NCBI GenBank assembly: GCA_963693315.1
Contig: OY856186.1
Location: 70,764,019 to 70,828,018 of the forward strand
Length of the DNA: 64,000 bases
Direction of reading: 5' to 3'
Origin: Diogma glabrata
Lineage: Eukaryota > Arthropoda > Insecta > Diptera > Cylindrotomidae
Shown here one piece after another: positions 53,610-64,000 of the stretch (its first letter is position 1; each line of letters starts with the position of its first letter). Both the position numbers and the translations under genes were made by a program. The notes under the pieces are model-generated. The model was given only the letters and a program-made list of their open reading frames with translations, was not told where the DNA came from and ran no database searches.

Positions 53610-54900
53610 AGTCTTACATACAATTTTAAAAATATTCAATTTTTGGAAATTATTATTGCGGAGCAAAAATATTTTCGACTTTTCTAATCACAGCCTACGG
53701 TTCTAAGAACTGTTTAAATTTTTTGTGATTAATCCTGAAATACATTAACGATGCACCTTCATTAAAATGAGATCAAAAAAGGATGATCTAAATAAATTTA
53801 AAATCTAAATTTAATGGTAAAAATTAGTGTGTATATACAAAATATTCGAGCATCGATTAGATTTTGAGTTATTTTGAGACATTACTGTTGTTATTGTATT
53901 TGCTATATTTAAAATAACTTTTTTTAACGATATTCAACAAAGCAGTAAGGTGGGAACTAACGTTTCTCACTCGGGCTGTAACATATAACTTTATACTCTT
54001 CGTACATAAATAACTATTATACTTTTATTCATACTATTTAAAACGAACCAGGGACCTGCAAACAAACTAGGAGTATCTAGTCAAATTAAACATGGAGACA
54101 CTACTCCGTCTCTTAATAAAGCTTCTGAAAACATACAAATAAAATTTGCTTTGTATAATTTCATAAAAGGAGTTTGACATTTTTTCATATGAATCTAAAA
54201 AAACTCAGTCATACAAGTACATGAGCTTTTATTATAATACAATTGTTTTTTCTCTATCATCTTACAAATTGAATAACTTTAGTTTTTGTTGCAACTGAAG
54301 TAATATGCTGTACTACATAATAGAGGATTATTCATATTTTTTTGGGAAAGATATTGTTTCACAAACAATGAATTAGAGTAATAGCGTTGCATAAGGAAAT
54401 GAAAAATAAATTTGAAAATAATATAAACCAAATTCAAACAAAAGCAAGTTGGTAGGGTTTAAGAGCTTTTGAAGTAAATAAGACTAACTATTAGAGTAAC
54501 ATCTATGGATTTTCTGATGACTTATGAATATCAAAAATATTGTGATTTACCAGATATAAAATAGTTTTATTTTAAAATAACTTTATGTTGTTATGTAACC
54601 ATGATACATGGCAATTTAGTTGAGATGAATATTTTTGAAATAATGACTTTCATTTCAGAAATCTCAACCATTATTTTAAGGACAACAACTTTACAGAAAA
54701 ACATATTCTAAAGGAAACTTTAAATGTTTATAGATTTTTTTTTTACCTTTAGGTTTTAAGTGCTCCGCAGGCCTGTCACCAATTTTCCCAATATCAATTT
54801 GGTAATACCACTTGCGTCAAGCGAACTGATACTCCAAAAGAAATCCTATATGAGCGCATAAATATAAAAATATAAGATGGTCAGAGGACATCACATGTGT
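53610..54900. other. AT-rich DNA, nothing recognised
   Basis: No open frame above chance. The stretch 54760-54900 may be the start of the LINE relic that follows. Confidence 0.45.
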
Positions 54901-54949
54901 GATTGGTAGGCATACCTGGCCCGTACTGGCCTGCTTCAGGTCTGATCAA

Positions 54950-55280
54950 TTAATATCAAATAATCAGACGGACGTCAGCATGGTTCTCGGAGTCATTATT
55001 AGACACTGTTTTATCGGAAAACATGGAAGCCATTTTTCTCGTAACAACTGTCGTAGCTACAATGATAAAGAAGAGTAAACGATTCTCGACCCTATCTGCG
55101 CATTCACTTGTCTAGCTCAGACTAGATTCAGGTTTCTGGGTGTACGAGCCCTCCATAATCTGACGGATGTATGCGAGATGGACGTCTGGCTGGTTTCCAA
55201 AAAGGTAGTGCTTAAACAGCAATAGTTCTTTCATGGTATGGCAACCGACTGCTTGTGTCTATTCCTCTTCCTTATAACAG
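54950..55280 (+). pseudogene. LINE relic: C-terminal zinc-knuckle region
   Basis: The plus frame reads VSMVLGVIIRHCFIGKHGSH, FSRNNCRSYNDKEE, stop, TILDPICAFTCLAQTRFRFL, GVRALHNLTDVCEMDVWLV. This matches the C-terminal pattern of R1/Jockey-type LINEs (TGHxxxGxHxxxxG---N--CR-C---EE-T--H-LC-CPAL---R---LG) with one stop and lost cysteines. Old fragment, different from LINEs A-D. Confidence 0.6.
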
Positions 55281-55289
55281 CCATTCCAA

Positions 55290-56590
55290 CCTAACCTAAA
55301 TAATTGAAGTTTCTAATAAACAATTCTTCGTATAATTTCAGCCTCTCTTTCCGCCAGACTTTGTCCAATTTTGAAAGAAACTAGGTATTTCATTTTCGTG
55401 TGAAATGGAAATTGATAATTTTATTTCGTTAACAAAACACTCCCATTGTTTTCGAATGCAAGAGCCGGCGTTTTTCTCTACCCCTTGATGTAAACAAAAA
55501 CATTTCACTAAAACTTTTCCGAAACAATGAACATCAGTCACGTAATAATCACATGGATTCATTAAATCCCAACACAATATATCTAAAGTGATTGATGTAA
55601 TTCAAATAGTCGGAACGTGTATCGTTAAATCGCTTAACTAATTAACCTCACAAAATAAATATAAATGAATGTCAATTTTTCAAATAAATGGTTTATGTAC
55701 ATACATTGTTCTTATAATAAGCTGGTGAAAATGTTCAACCACAATGGGGCTTCACATATAAAAACCATTAAAATTTAAATGGATTTGATGATAAATGGAT
55801 TTTATGATTAATATCTTATTCGAAATGAAATTAGTTTGGATTGAAGATATGGTCAAGTTTAATGTTTTGTTTTCGTTCTACATCTCATTAACGTGAAGGT
55901 CTGTCTGTCTATCTATAAAATTTTATACTTACGTATGTTTATTTTATTTTTCCTATAATTTAGTTTTCTACAAACCAATAGATTTATTGTTTGATACATT
56001 ATTTGTTGATGGGGTGAAAAACAAGCATAACAATTACCTTCGAATAATTTTTGATTTCAAATCAAAGTAATTTAATTTCGGAAAGTTTTTAATGGAACGT
56101 AACTAGAATAATTCACCCATCCCACCCCACCCACCACTTTTGATCATAATCTAAAATCTGATAATCTATAACGTGAATATTCATTGATGATGGAAAACCA
56201 AGAATGAACTGTGAAAGAAGATTTAACATTTATTTATTAAGTCGCCGATTGGGGTGACAGGTCAATTTTAATTCTACCAAAACACCGCTATTGATTGCTT
56301 TCAGATCAAAGATTAAGTTCCCCAATGATATTTCAATTATTATGTGTGAAGAACGAATGTGAACGAATATGTGTGTAGATGAATGTAAAAGCATTCGTTT
56401 ATTGGGTATCGCAATTTCCAATGACCTACCTTGAAAAGATCACATAATGGCGATGGCACAAAGCACGTCAAAAAACTTCGGCCTCCTCAATAGATGTGAA
56501 CAATATTTCACTCCGTATCAATAACTCTACATTTATAAGTATACATTTATAGTCGGCCTTGTATAGAATATTGTTGTCAAGTTTGAGGCG
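55290..56590. other. No gene recognised
   Basis: Mixed AT-rich sequence. The short minus frame at 55338-55577 has no recognisable motif. Confidence 0.45.
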
Positions 56591-56599
56591 CTGCTTTGT

Positions 56600-56925
56600 G
56601 TTCTGAGGTGTTTTTGTTCAGTTTTGTTCTGTGAACGAAAGGCAAGATCAAGTCCTGACGCGCAGATGATTTTGTTAGTTTCGTTTTGATGTATTTGTTT
56701 GTTTAGTTTTGTTTTGTGGGAGAAAGGCAGGGTCCACGTAAGCCCTGACGACTTGTCAATTCTGATTTGGTGGTTTAGCTTTGTTCTGTGGGCGAAAGAC
56801 AAGTTCCTTGTAAGTCCTGACGCGCAAACAATTATTGTGTTTTATTTAGATTTTTTGTATGTTTGTTATTTAGTTTTTGTTCTCTGGGTTGAAGGCAGAA
56901 TTCGTAAGTCATTGAAACACCGACA
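56600..56925 (+). repeat. 75-95 bp minisatellite, 4 units
   Basis: Units contain TTAGTTTTGTTCTGTGGGCG, AAAGGCAAG, TCC..GTAAGTCCTGACGCGCA. Cores lie at about 56625, 56709, 56783 and 56877. Units are moderately diverged. The two open frames over it are periodic artefacts. Confidence 0.8.
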
Positions 56926-56929
56926 ACAT

Positions 56930-57675
56930 GTATGTTTGGGTTTTTTGTGTTGTTAATTTATAACCCCAAATGTGGGAAAGGTCCTTCAGATGTATTCCTA
57001 ATGGGGTTTACGATCCCACATACCGTAGTTGGGTGGAAATTCATGACTGTTTCGAGAAGGTTCTTGAGCGATGAAGTGACATGGCCGGATGTTGTTGACT
57101 CCTGTGTGATTTATAATTTAGGTCATTCCACCATGATTATTTCACCACGTTCACGGGTTCTCAATATAGTCATGACCACCAACTGTTACGCTCATTTAAT
57201 CTAACACCCATAGTCTTTGAAAATTATATGCGTTAGAGCGTAACCAGTTGGAGGGTAGGAAAAGCGCAGACCAGTGGACGATAACAGAGAAATGAATCAC
57301 CGGTCTATCGGGCCGTTAGAACTAACGTTATTTATCCCAAAACCAACATCTTTATTCTCAACGTACGGTGTTCCGGTGGTGTCATTGGTTTTCCAGGGAA
57401 CGATGGGAAGGGAAATGCTAGCCCTTGGCTTTCTGAGCCATAATTAGACCTCTTCTGTTCTCTGATCATCCATCAATTCCACCGAAACACTCTTCCAAAA
57501 CTCGATTTTGTAATTAAGATTCTGCTTGCTTATTCTGCGGTCACCTGTCCAAATGATTTTCTCATTTTCATCTCAAGTTTTTTATTTCTTTTTCTTGGTG
57601 CAAATTTTGAATGTTGGAACCCTTTTACTGAAAAACTCATATCTTAAAATATCACTATTATATTTTGATTTTTTT
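56930..57675. other. Unrecognised, moderately GC-rich stretch
   Basis: Less AT-rich than the surroundings, with a 90-codon plus frame (56932-57204) without known motif. It may be part of an unrecognised element, being next to the RTE-like LINE's poly-A end. Confidence 0.35.
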
Positions 57676-57742
57676 ACAAATTTTTTTTTTTTTTTTTTTT
57701 TTTAAGGCGTTCATGCTCCGTGTAGGAGCGTTGCCAGGTTAA

Positions 57743-60631
57743 TCAGCTTTGAATATTCACCACGGTCATTCGCAACAGCGACATAATTACCATGGCAGCC
57801 GATTTTTTAAGGTCGTTTATTACGTCAGTCTCCCATTGTAGTCGTGGTCTACCTCGCGGTCTACCACTCCCTGGGGTACTAACGTACATTTTTCTAATCA
57901 TTCCAGACTGTGAATCGGCTCGTAGAACATGCCCAAACCAAGCAATCCTATTAGAACGGATACAACCTATTATATCAGGACCCTCAAGAAGGTCTCTGAT
58001 CTCAAAGTTATACCGGGTTCTATACTCTCCATCGTCTGTCTTAAGTGGACCAAAAATGTAGCGTAGGATCTTACGCTCAAATACAGATAAATGCGATTCG
58101 TCATTTTGTGTAAGGGTCCACGGTTGTGACCCATACATCACAACCGGTCTAATCAATGTCTTGTATAACTTGAGCTTGGTGTTAGTTGATACATACGATG
58201 ATCCAAGGAGGGGTTTAATTGAGTAGAAAGTTCGATTACCTGCAGCGATTCGAGCCTTAATATCTGTAAGTATGCTGTTGTTTGAGTCAAGCATTGATCC
58301 CAAATATTTAAAAGATTCAACTCCCTCAATTCGTTCATCGCCGCACATCAAATCTTTCTTCTCAGCCTCTCTTGAAACATTCATATGTTTGGTTTTATTG
58401 TAGTTAATTTGCAGACCAATTTTCCTAGCACCACTCTCAAGCGACTTGAAAGTCTCACTCATAACAGCTTCACTTCGGCCGAGGATGACAACATCATCAG
58501 CGTAAGCAATCATCTGTACTGAGTTTATTGACAAGATATTGTTATTAGTCGGTAGTTTCTTTTGACGGCACACATATTCCAAGGCTAGATTAAAAAGTAT
58601 AGGAGAGGTAGTATCACCTTGTCTTAATCCGGAGTCGACTTTAAAAAGCTTTGATATTTCGTTCTCTACTCGTACACAGCATTGAGAGTTCTGTACTGTC
58701 ATTTTGCATAGTGATACCAGTTTACCAGGAATTCCCATTGACACCAGAGCAGACCATAGAGTCTCTCGTTTGAGAGAGTCGTAGGCCTGCCTGAAATCAA
58801 GGAAAAGTTGGTGCACAGGTATGTTGAACTCTCGACACTTTTCCAAAATCATCCTAATCGAGAAAAGTGCATCGGTGGTACGTCGGCCCCGCCGGAAACC
58901 ACACTGATATTCTCCAAACAGTTGTTTAGCAAAAGGATTGATTTTGGATAGCAAAATGTAGGAAAAGATCTTATATGCTGTGCAGAGGAGGGCGATTCCT
59001 CTGTAGTTTGCACATTGTAGGCGATTACCTTTTTTATGGATTGGTATCAGCATAGCTGTGTTCCAGTCCTGTGGCATGGTTTCAGTCCTCCAGATCATTT
59101 GAACAAGTTCAAACAATCTTAAGGATAGAGTTTCGCCACCATGTACAATCATTTCGGATGTTATATCGTCGATACCAGGTGCTTTATTGCATTTTAATTT
59201 TGACAGCGCCGCATCGAATTCCTCTCTGGTGTGTTCTTCTACATGTACCTTTGACGCACGAATAAGCTTTGCTCGTCGCCCGACTTGTTGCTGGTCACTT
59301 AAGTTGAGAAGATTCTCAAAATAAGCGGCCCAAGTATCTAAAATATTTTTAAGGTCTACTTGTAGCTCCCCATCTTCGTTTTGAATAGCAGTCGATCTAG
59401 TTTGAGGGCCCTTCTTTAAGGTTTTAACCTGTTGAAAGAAGTTACGCGATTGATGTTCCTTATTGAAGCTTTCAATCTCCTCACACTGTCTCTTCCACCA
59501 TTCTCTCTTCGTTCGTCTACATAGCTTTGTAACGGCTTGTCTTGCCAGTTTATAATTCTCCTTCGTGGACCTGGTGTTGCGTTCTTGTAGACAGTTCAGA
59601 TAGCAATCTCTTTTGTATTGAATAGCATCAAGGCATGCTTGATCCATCCATGGCTTCTGGGAGTGGTTCTGTGGTCGTCCAAGTATTCCCTCAGCAGCGC
59701 TTAAAACAGCATCTTTGAGCAAATACCATGACTTATCGACGTCTCCATTAATTGTTTCTGATTTCTCCAATGTTTCGGCAATATGGATTTGATATCTCTC
59801 TTCTGTTTCAGCATTCTTTAATGATGAGATGTTAAAACGTTTCCGTTGATTGAACTTTGGAATGCCTGGATTTGGGAAGTGGAACCTTATCGTTGCACAT
59901 ATAAGGAAGTAGTCACTTCCAATGTATGCACCTCTAAAGGATCGCACATCCAGAACGCTCGAAAAGAAACGTGTTGTTACTAGAACGTGATCAATTTGAT
60001 TTCGAGTATTTCCATTCGGTGAGACCCAAGTCTGCTTATGAATCGATCGATGCGGAAAGAACGTACTGGCAATTCTCAAATTATTTGATAATGCAAACTC
60101 AGTCATTCTCTCACCATTATCATTCGAATTCAAATGCAGGCTGTTGGGACCCACCACATTTCCATAAGAGATATCTCTTCCAACCTGTCCATTAAAGTCA
60201 CCAAGAACCATAATGAAGTCGCGTGTTGGTGTTTGTTTCATAACCTCTTCCAGTGCTATGTAGAAATTATCCTTCTCGTCGACGGTCTTAGCTTCAGTTG
60301 GTGCATGCACGGCAATAAGAGAAATATTGTTATATGTACCGCGTACACGTAGGTAGCAGATCCTCTCACTGACCGGGATGAATTTCATCACGGCTTCTTG
60401 TATGCGTGCACCAACAAGAAAGCCAGTTCCAAATTCTCTTCGAGAAGGATGACCACTACAGTATAGAGAGTGACTATCCAAATCTTGTTTTCCGATTATC
60501 GGCTGTCTAATTTCTTGTAGAGCAATAATATCCATCCTATACCTCTCAGCCTCTGTTTCTAGACTTATAAGAGCATCAGGAGCGCTCAGGCTGCGCACGT
60601 TCCACGTTCCGATTCGGTAGTCTGGTCATTT
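57743..60631 (-). CDS. RTE-like LINE ORF: endonuclease + RT
   Basis: Open from a TGA at about 60623; the first in-frame codons are PDYRIGTWNVRSLSAPD. Endonuclease: TWNVRSL, MDIIALQEIRQP (catalytic Glu), HAPTEAK, VLGDFNGQVG, NQIDHVLV, GSDYFLI (Tyr where His is usual in GSDH). RT: LKCNKAPGIDDITSEMI, CANYRGIALLCTAYKIF, QCGFRRGRRTTDALF, LFLDFRQAYDSLKR (Asp), SGLRQGDTTSPILFNL and IAYADDVVILG (YADD about residues 699-702 from codon 60598). The C-terminus: LLGSSYVSTNTKLKLYKTLI, WFGHVLR, GRPRGRPRLQWETDV, typical of RTE/BovB ('craniofacial development protein 2-like') ORFs. No ATG starts the frame at this point; translation would need an upstream start on the other side of the TGA. Function: nick target DNA and copy element RNA. 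Confidence 0.9.
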
Positions 60632-60639
60632 TTCACGTC

Positions 60640-60930
60640 CAGGTAAAATTCTGTTGTTGTTTCCGGGTCTGTTTTTCTGTTTCTGATAACCAAATTTAAC
60701 ATATTAGTTTTTTTCCGGGGTTAGGGTGTTAACCTTAGGCCCAACCCAAATTGTCGTGAATGGGTCCGTTCTGCATATTAAGGTCACCAGAAACAACCTT
60801 TTTACACGTTTATTTAGCGAGCCGCTTGATTCAATACAGACGCCCGCTCCAAGCCGCCCCTGACATGGAGAACAGACGCTTGAGTCGCATTGGTTGTAGA
60901 GCGCCAATTCGCCGTGATGTAGCGTCATTG
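60640..60930 (-). other. RTE-like LINE 5' region with short ORF
   Basis: A minus frame (60928-60704) reads GAGVCIESSGSLNKRVKRLF then LVTLICRTD, a stretch I associate with the upstream part of insect RTE-type LINEs; no known domain. It ends before the EN-RT frame. Confidence 0.45.
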
Positions 60931-60934
60931 ACTA

Positions 60935-61590
60935 AGCAATTTTTACTCTGCTTGTCTCCAATACACCAAACTAATTCTGTCAGCATTATCCAGGCAGCAC
61001 GGCGTGGAAGTCGAATTTCGGATTTCGCTACCCCTTTTTTCGTTAATTTTTTACATATCCATTACCATAGTAAGATTCTCCATTCCCTGTAACATTTTTT
61101 ATTATCCTTCTCACCGTACACAAATTAAAAATTTCCCCACTACTTTTCTACAAACAATTCTACTCAAACGAGAAAGCACTATCCTCTACAACTACAGTCA
61201 ACCATTCTATTTTTTATAAATTGCACAACCGTACAATATGTACGTATAATATTGTGACCAGTGATCAAGCTTTACATTTCAAAAATTCTGATTATACATG
61301 TAGGTACAGACATGTATTATTGTAGTGCAAATAGGGTTTCTCTTAACTTAGTAAAAGAATTATCGCAATTATTTATTTTACACTACTTTATGACGATATA
61401 ATGGAATTGGTTTTTGATTCACTACTTATATTGGAGTTTGTGGTGTAACTTAATTGACACACCCTTAGATTAATAGTGATAATATAGTATAGTGGAATTT
61501 GCTTAGACCAACTATGTACTGTTGCCATTTGTCACTTCACTTCAATTGTTTTCGAACACATTAATACACTCAGGAGTTAGTAATTTTTAT
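60935..61590. other. No gene recognised
   Basis: AT-rich flank of the RTE-like element. The LINE's exact 5' boundary in 60930-61050 is unclear. Confidence 0.4.
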
Positions 61591-61594
61591 TATT

Positions 61595-61673
61595 AAATTT
61601 ATTAAATTAATATTGAATTTATTAAATTAATATTAAATTTATTAAATTAATATTAAATTTATTAAATTTATTT
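61595..61673. repeat. 20-bp tandem repeat x4
   Basis: AAATTTATTAAATTAATATT repeated at 61595, 61615 (one change), 61635 and 61655 (last unit incomplete). Confidence 0.9.
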
Positions 61674-61679
61674 ATATGT

Positions 61680-62475
61680 AGGCACTTAGATTACAGTCAC
61701 TCGTAAGGTTCGTATATTGTAGAGAACTTTATTTTGATTAACATTAATTTTATTTATATTTAGAACTTTACTTAATTATAAAGAATGCAGAACTTTCTTT
61801 GATAATACCAAATTTAGGTATACGCGGAACCTTATTTCAGTTATATAGCATAGTAGAACTTTATTCCTTAGTATTGGATCTATGTTTATTGTAGAACCGA
61901 CTTAAATTATTCACTGTTTAATTTCTACTTTTTTATTGACTACTTCGCTTGTTGACTGATTAATTGAAAACTCTTTGTCTCAACTTACTGCTAATATTGC
62001 TGCTGCACTTTTTACTAATTTGTTTTAACCGATGGACCTTATTGATTTTTGTAAAAATGACTGCTTAATTGATTTGTGTAATATTAACATTTATTTTAAT
62101 TTTAATTAAACAAAACGATTTTGTAATTTAGAAAAACCCAAATAGTGGAAAATTATTTATAAAAACTAAAGTTTTACTCAGCGTTTGTTTTTGTTGATCT
62201 ATTTATTTATATTTGGGATATTAGGAAATGTTAGTTTTGAATTTATTTGAATATGTCAGAAAAATAGAAGAAATTTATTGATCCATGTAATATATTGAAA
62301 ATGATAATATTTTTGATGATAGGATCACTAAGCAATTTTTGTATTTTTATGTTTTTATTTTAATATTATTTTATTTTATTTTATTTTTTCCATTATTTTC
62401 ATTATCAATTTAATTTATATGGTTATCATTATAATTATCTAATAAATTTTATCTTTTTACATTTATACTAATTAT
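61680..62475. other. AT-rich DNA, nothing recognised
   Basis: Simple TTTTA-type runs near 62360-62390 (TTTTATTTTATTTTATTTTT). No gene. Confidence 0.5.
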
Positions 62476-63013
62476 TTAAAAAACCAGTAAACGAAAAAGG
62501 GGGGATGAAGAAGTAGAAGCCAACGTTTCGGAAGCTGTGTGTGCTCCCTTTGTCAAGGCAAAACAACTGTAAAACGGAAAAAACGATATTATGTTTAGTT
62601 AGGAAATTCACGAAAGGTTACGTATTATGACACAATAATTGTAAAGAACATAAGATTACAGGAAAAGTTAAGGATTAATTTTTAAAAACGTGTAACATGT
62701 TTGAGTTGTTACCAAACAAACATACATGACACTAAACTACAAAAATAAAACCACGAGATACACAGAAATTAATTATTAAAAAATATTAAAAATTATTTAC
62801 CATAGATGATGTTATTAGTCCGGTGATTATGAAATAATGAAGAAAGAAATGGAAGAAAGGAGGGGAGTTAATTAAAAGGTTTTTTTCGAACATCGAAAAA
62901 TACGAAATATGAATTTTTTTAAATTATTTAAAAGAGACCTAAAAAAGTGAGGAAATATATATAAAAGAAACCACAAGGGCGGCGAATGAATCAGATGTAA
63001 TGGGATACGTGTG

Positions 63014-63370
63014 TTAAGAATTGGTGGTTAGGGTTTGGATGATGGGCAGGTATTTTGTGTTGAGGTAGGACAGGTCTGAGGTCAGGTTTATGGATTTGGG
63101 TTTTAGTAAGGAAATGTAACAGGATTCTAGCAACAAACGGTGATAGTAGTTGGGTTGTGAGGATAGGACCTTAGGCTGTTGGAAGTTGAAGTGATGACCA
63201 GAAGATCTAAAATGGTCAATGATGGCGTTGCGTTTTGGAGTCCTGCTGGTGTTTGAAAACAGATTTGTGCTTCTCACCCCTGTGTTTTAAGAAGTTGTTT
63301 GGTTTGACCAACATAGACAGCATCGCAGTCGCAGCAGTCCAATTAATAGATGACGTTGCACAGTCCCAAA
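63014..63370 (-). pseudogene. Penelope-like GIY-YIG endonuclease
   Basis: The frame before the shift reads CNVIY, stop, LDCCDCDAVYVGQTKQLLKT, which is the GIY-YIG core (IYxLxC...YVGQT). After two frame changes about 63290 and 63250 it continues PKRNAIIDHFRSSGHHFNFQ, then LSSQPNYYHRLLLESCYISL (ExxxI motif). It ends at 63014. This domain makes the nick that primes reverse transcription. Confidence 0.78.
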
Positions 63371-63479
63371 GTAGGGGGGGGGTTATATCTTTGATGTGGG
63401 GGAAAAGCAGATGGTTAAGGGAAGTGGGATAGGAAATAGCTAGCCGAACTTCGGGAAATTTATGTTTAAAAAAGGATTT

Positions 63480-63965
63480 AATTATGTAGTTAAAACCGTC
63501 GATGTGAGGAAACCATATGTAGACAGGATCGGGTGAAGGGGAGGACCTGGGAGCGGAGGGGTGAGATGTCGAGGGGAAAGGTATGAGGGGAAGTTGTTGT
63601 TTCTTAGGATGCTGGAGATCTTTTCAATGTTTTTGGAATAGAATTGGTCGTCACAGAGGGACAAGACCCGCTTGGCAAAAGAATACCCGATGTTGAATTT
63701 AGTGTTGAAAGAGTGTCCAGAGAGAAAATTTAACAGGCGGTTGGAAGGAATGGGCTTATGATACCAATCAATGGAAATAGGGCTATCTTGGTTGTGAAGA
63801 ATGAGAATGTCCAGAAAACTGATTTGGTTATTGTTTTCAACTTCGTGAGTGAATTGAATTGATGGAGAGATTGAGTTTAGGGAGGTCAGAGTATTGTTGA
63901 TGTGAGCGGTAGAAACGCATCATATGATGTCATCGACATATTTTTGAAAAAATAAAGGGAAGTAT
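63480..63965 (-). pseudogene. Penelope-like reverse transcriptase, C-terminal part
   Basis: Reads FFQKYVDDII (YVDD catalytic box, about 63925-63955) followed by a stop, then VSTAHINNTLTSLNSI, SISPSIQFTHEVE, NNQISFLDILILHN, IDWYHKPIPSNRLLNFLSGH and SFAKRVLSLCD. SFLDxxI, the Y-KPxxSxRxLxxxSxHP-like segment and AKRVLxL are hallmarks of Penelope RTs, which are telomerase-related and prime at a DNA nick. A frame change occurs at about 63560. Confidence 0.78.
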
Positions 63966-64000
63966 AGAAGTTGGTCCAAGGATTTGTTTAGAACATCTTC

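Larger units (their letters stand above)
57681..60930 (-). mobile_element. RTE/BovB-like LINE, nearly intact
   Basis: Minus-strand element: 5' region (60930-60600), one long ORF (60598-57743), a 40-bp 3' UTR, and a 23-base A-tail seen as T-run 57681-57703. A continuous 951-codon EN-RT frame and a preserved tail indicate a recent insertion. No target duplication was identified. Confidence 0.85.
62490..64000 (-). mobile_element. Penelope-like element, GIY-YIG type, cut by window edge
   Basis: The minus-strand element has RT (about 64000-63480), GIY-YIG endonuclease (about 63365-63020), and a 3' part ending near 62490-62560. That end contains GTTGGCTTCTACTTCTTC and TGCCTTGACAAAGGGAGCAC on the minus strand, phrases common at Penelope termini. 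The 5' side runs off the window. Frames are broken in several places. Confidence 0.8.

Noticed and set aside
56533..56956. Overlapping frames of 85-89 codons on both strands
   Set aside because: Generated by the 75-95 bp minisatellite.

Overview
The window looks like insect (hexapod) nuclear DNA. It is very AT-rich, has little host coding sequence, and is dense with eukaryotic transposable elements typical of arthropods: Ty3/Gypsy LTR elements, several non-LTR (LINE) families, an RTE/BovB-like LINE, a Penelope-like element with a GIY-YIG domain, a Helitron, tRNA-derived SINE-like copies, small TIR/fold-back elements and minisatellites. I cannot name the species. There is no CRISPR array, operon or bacterial gene. 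The only credible host gene is one exon at the left edge (218-756), encoding the N-terminal (DUF4743-type) domain of a Nudix hydrolase. A second, weak exon candidate lies at 6605-6760.

Layout. 1-8 kb: Nudix exon, then intergenic or intronic DNA with a dispersed AT repeat, a long hairpin, a SINE-like copy, an old inverted relative of a Gypsy LTR and a TIR element. 8-27.5 kb: a nested stack. A decayed Gypsy pol (minus strand, 8.5-10.56 kb) abuts the 3' tail of a PHD-finger LINE (LINE A, minus strand, 10.6-25.2 kb). LINE A is split by a young, complete-length Gypsy element (plus strand, 13749-24860) with 1.6 kb LTRs and a 4-bp target duplication ATAG. A Helitron deletion derivative (25210-27460) adjoins LINE A's 5' end. 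27.5-36 kb: fold-back sequences, then decayed LINE B (30.3-35.4 kb), interrupted by a 1.7 kb noncoding insertion carrying a 130-140 bp minisatellite. 36-48 kb: mostly unrecognised AT-rich DNA with a second SINE copy, a truncated LINE 3' end, a ~290-bp satellite array, the second copy of the TIR element, a LINE fragment and a 218-bp MITE. 49-64 kb: LINE C-terminal fragment, Gypsy protease relic, internally deleted LINE C, LINE relic, ~85-bp minisatellite, nearly intact RTE-like LINE (57.68-60.9 kb), and a Penelope-like element running off the right edge.

How the parts relate. Almost everything here is selfish DNA of different ages layered by insertion. The order in the stack is: decayed Gypsy first, then LINE A, then the young Gypsy, whose two LTRs differ by about 8 substitutions in 1.6 kb by eye. 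The Helitron also came after LINE A. The young Gypsy has an intact reverse transcriptase/RNase H/integrase frame, but a stop codon in gag and a frame change between protease and reverse transcriptase, so this copy is probably not autonomous as it stands. All homology calls are from reading motifs; no search was run.
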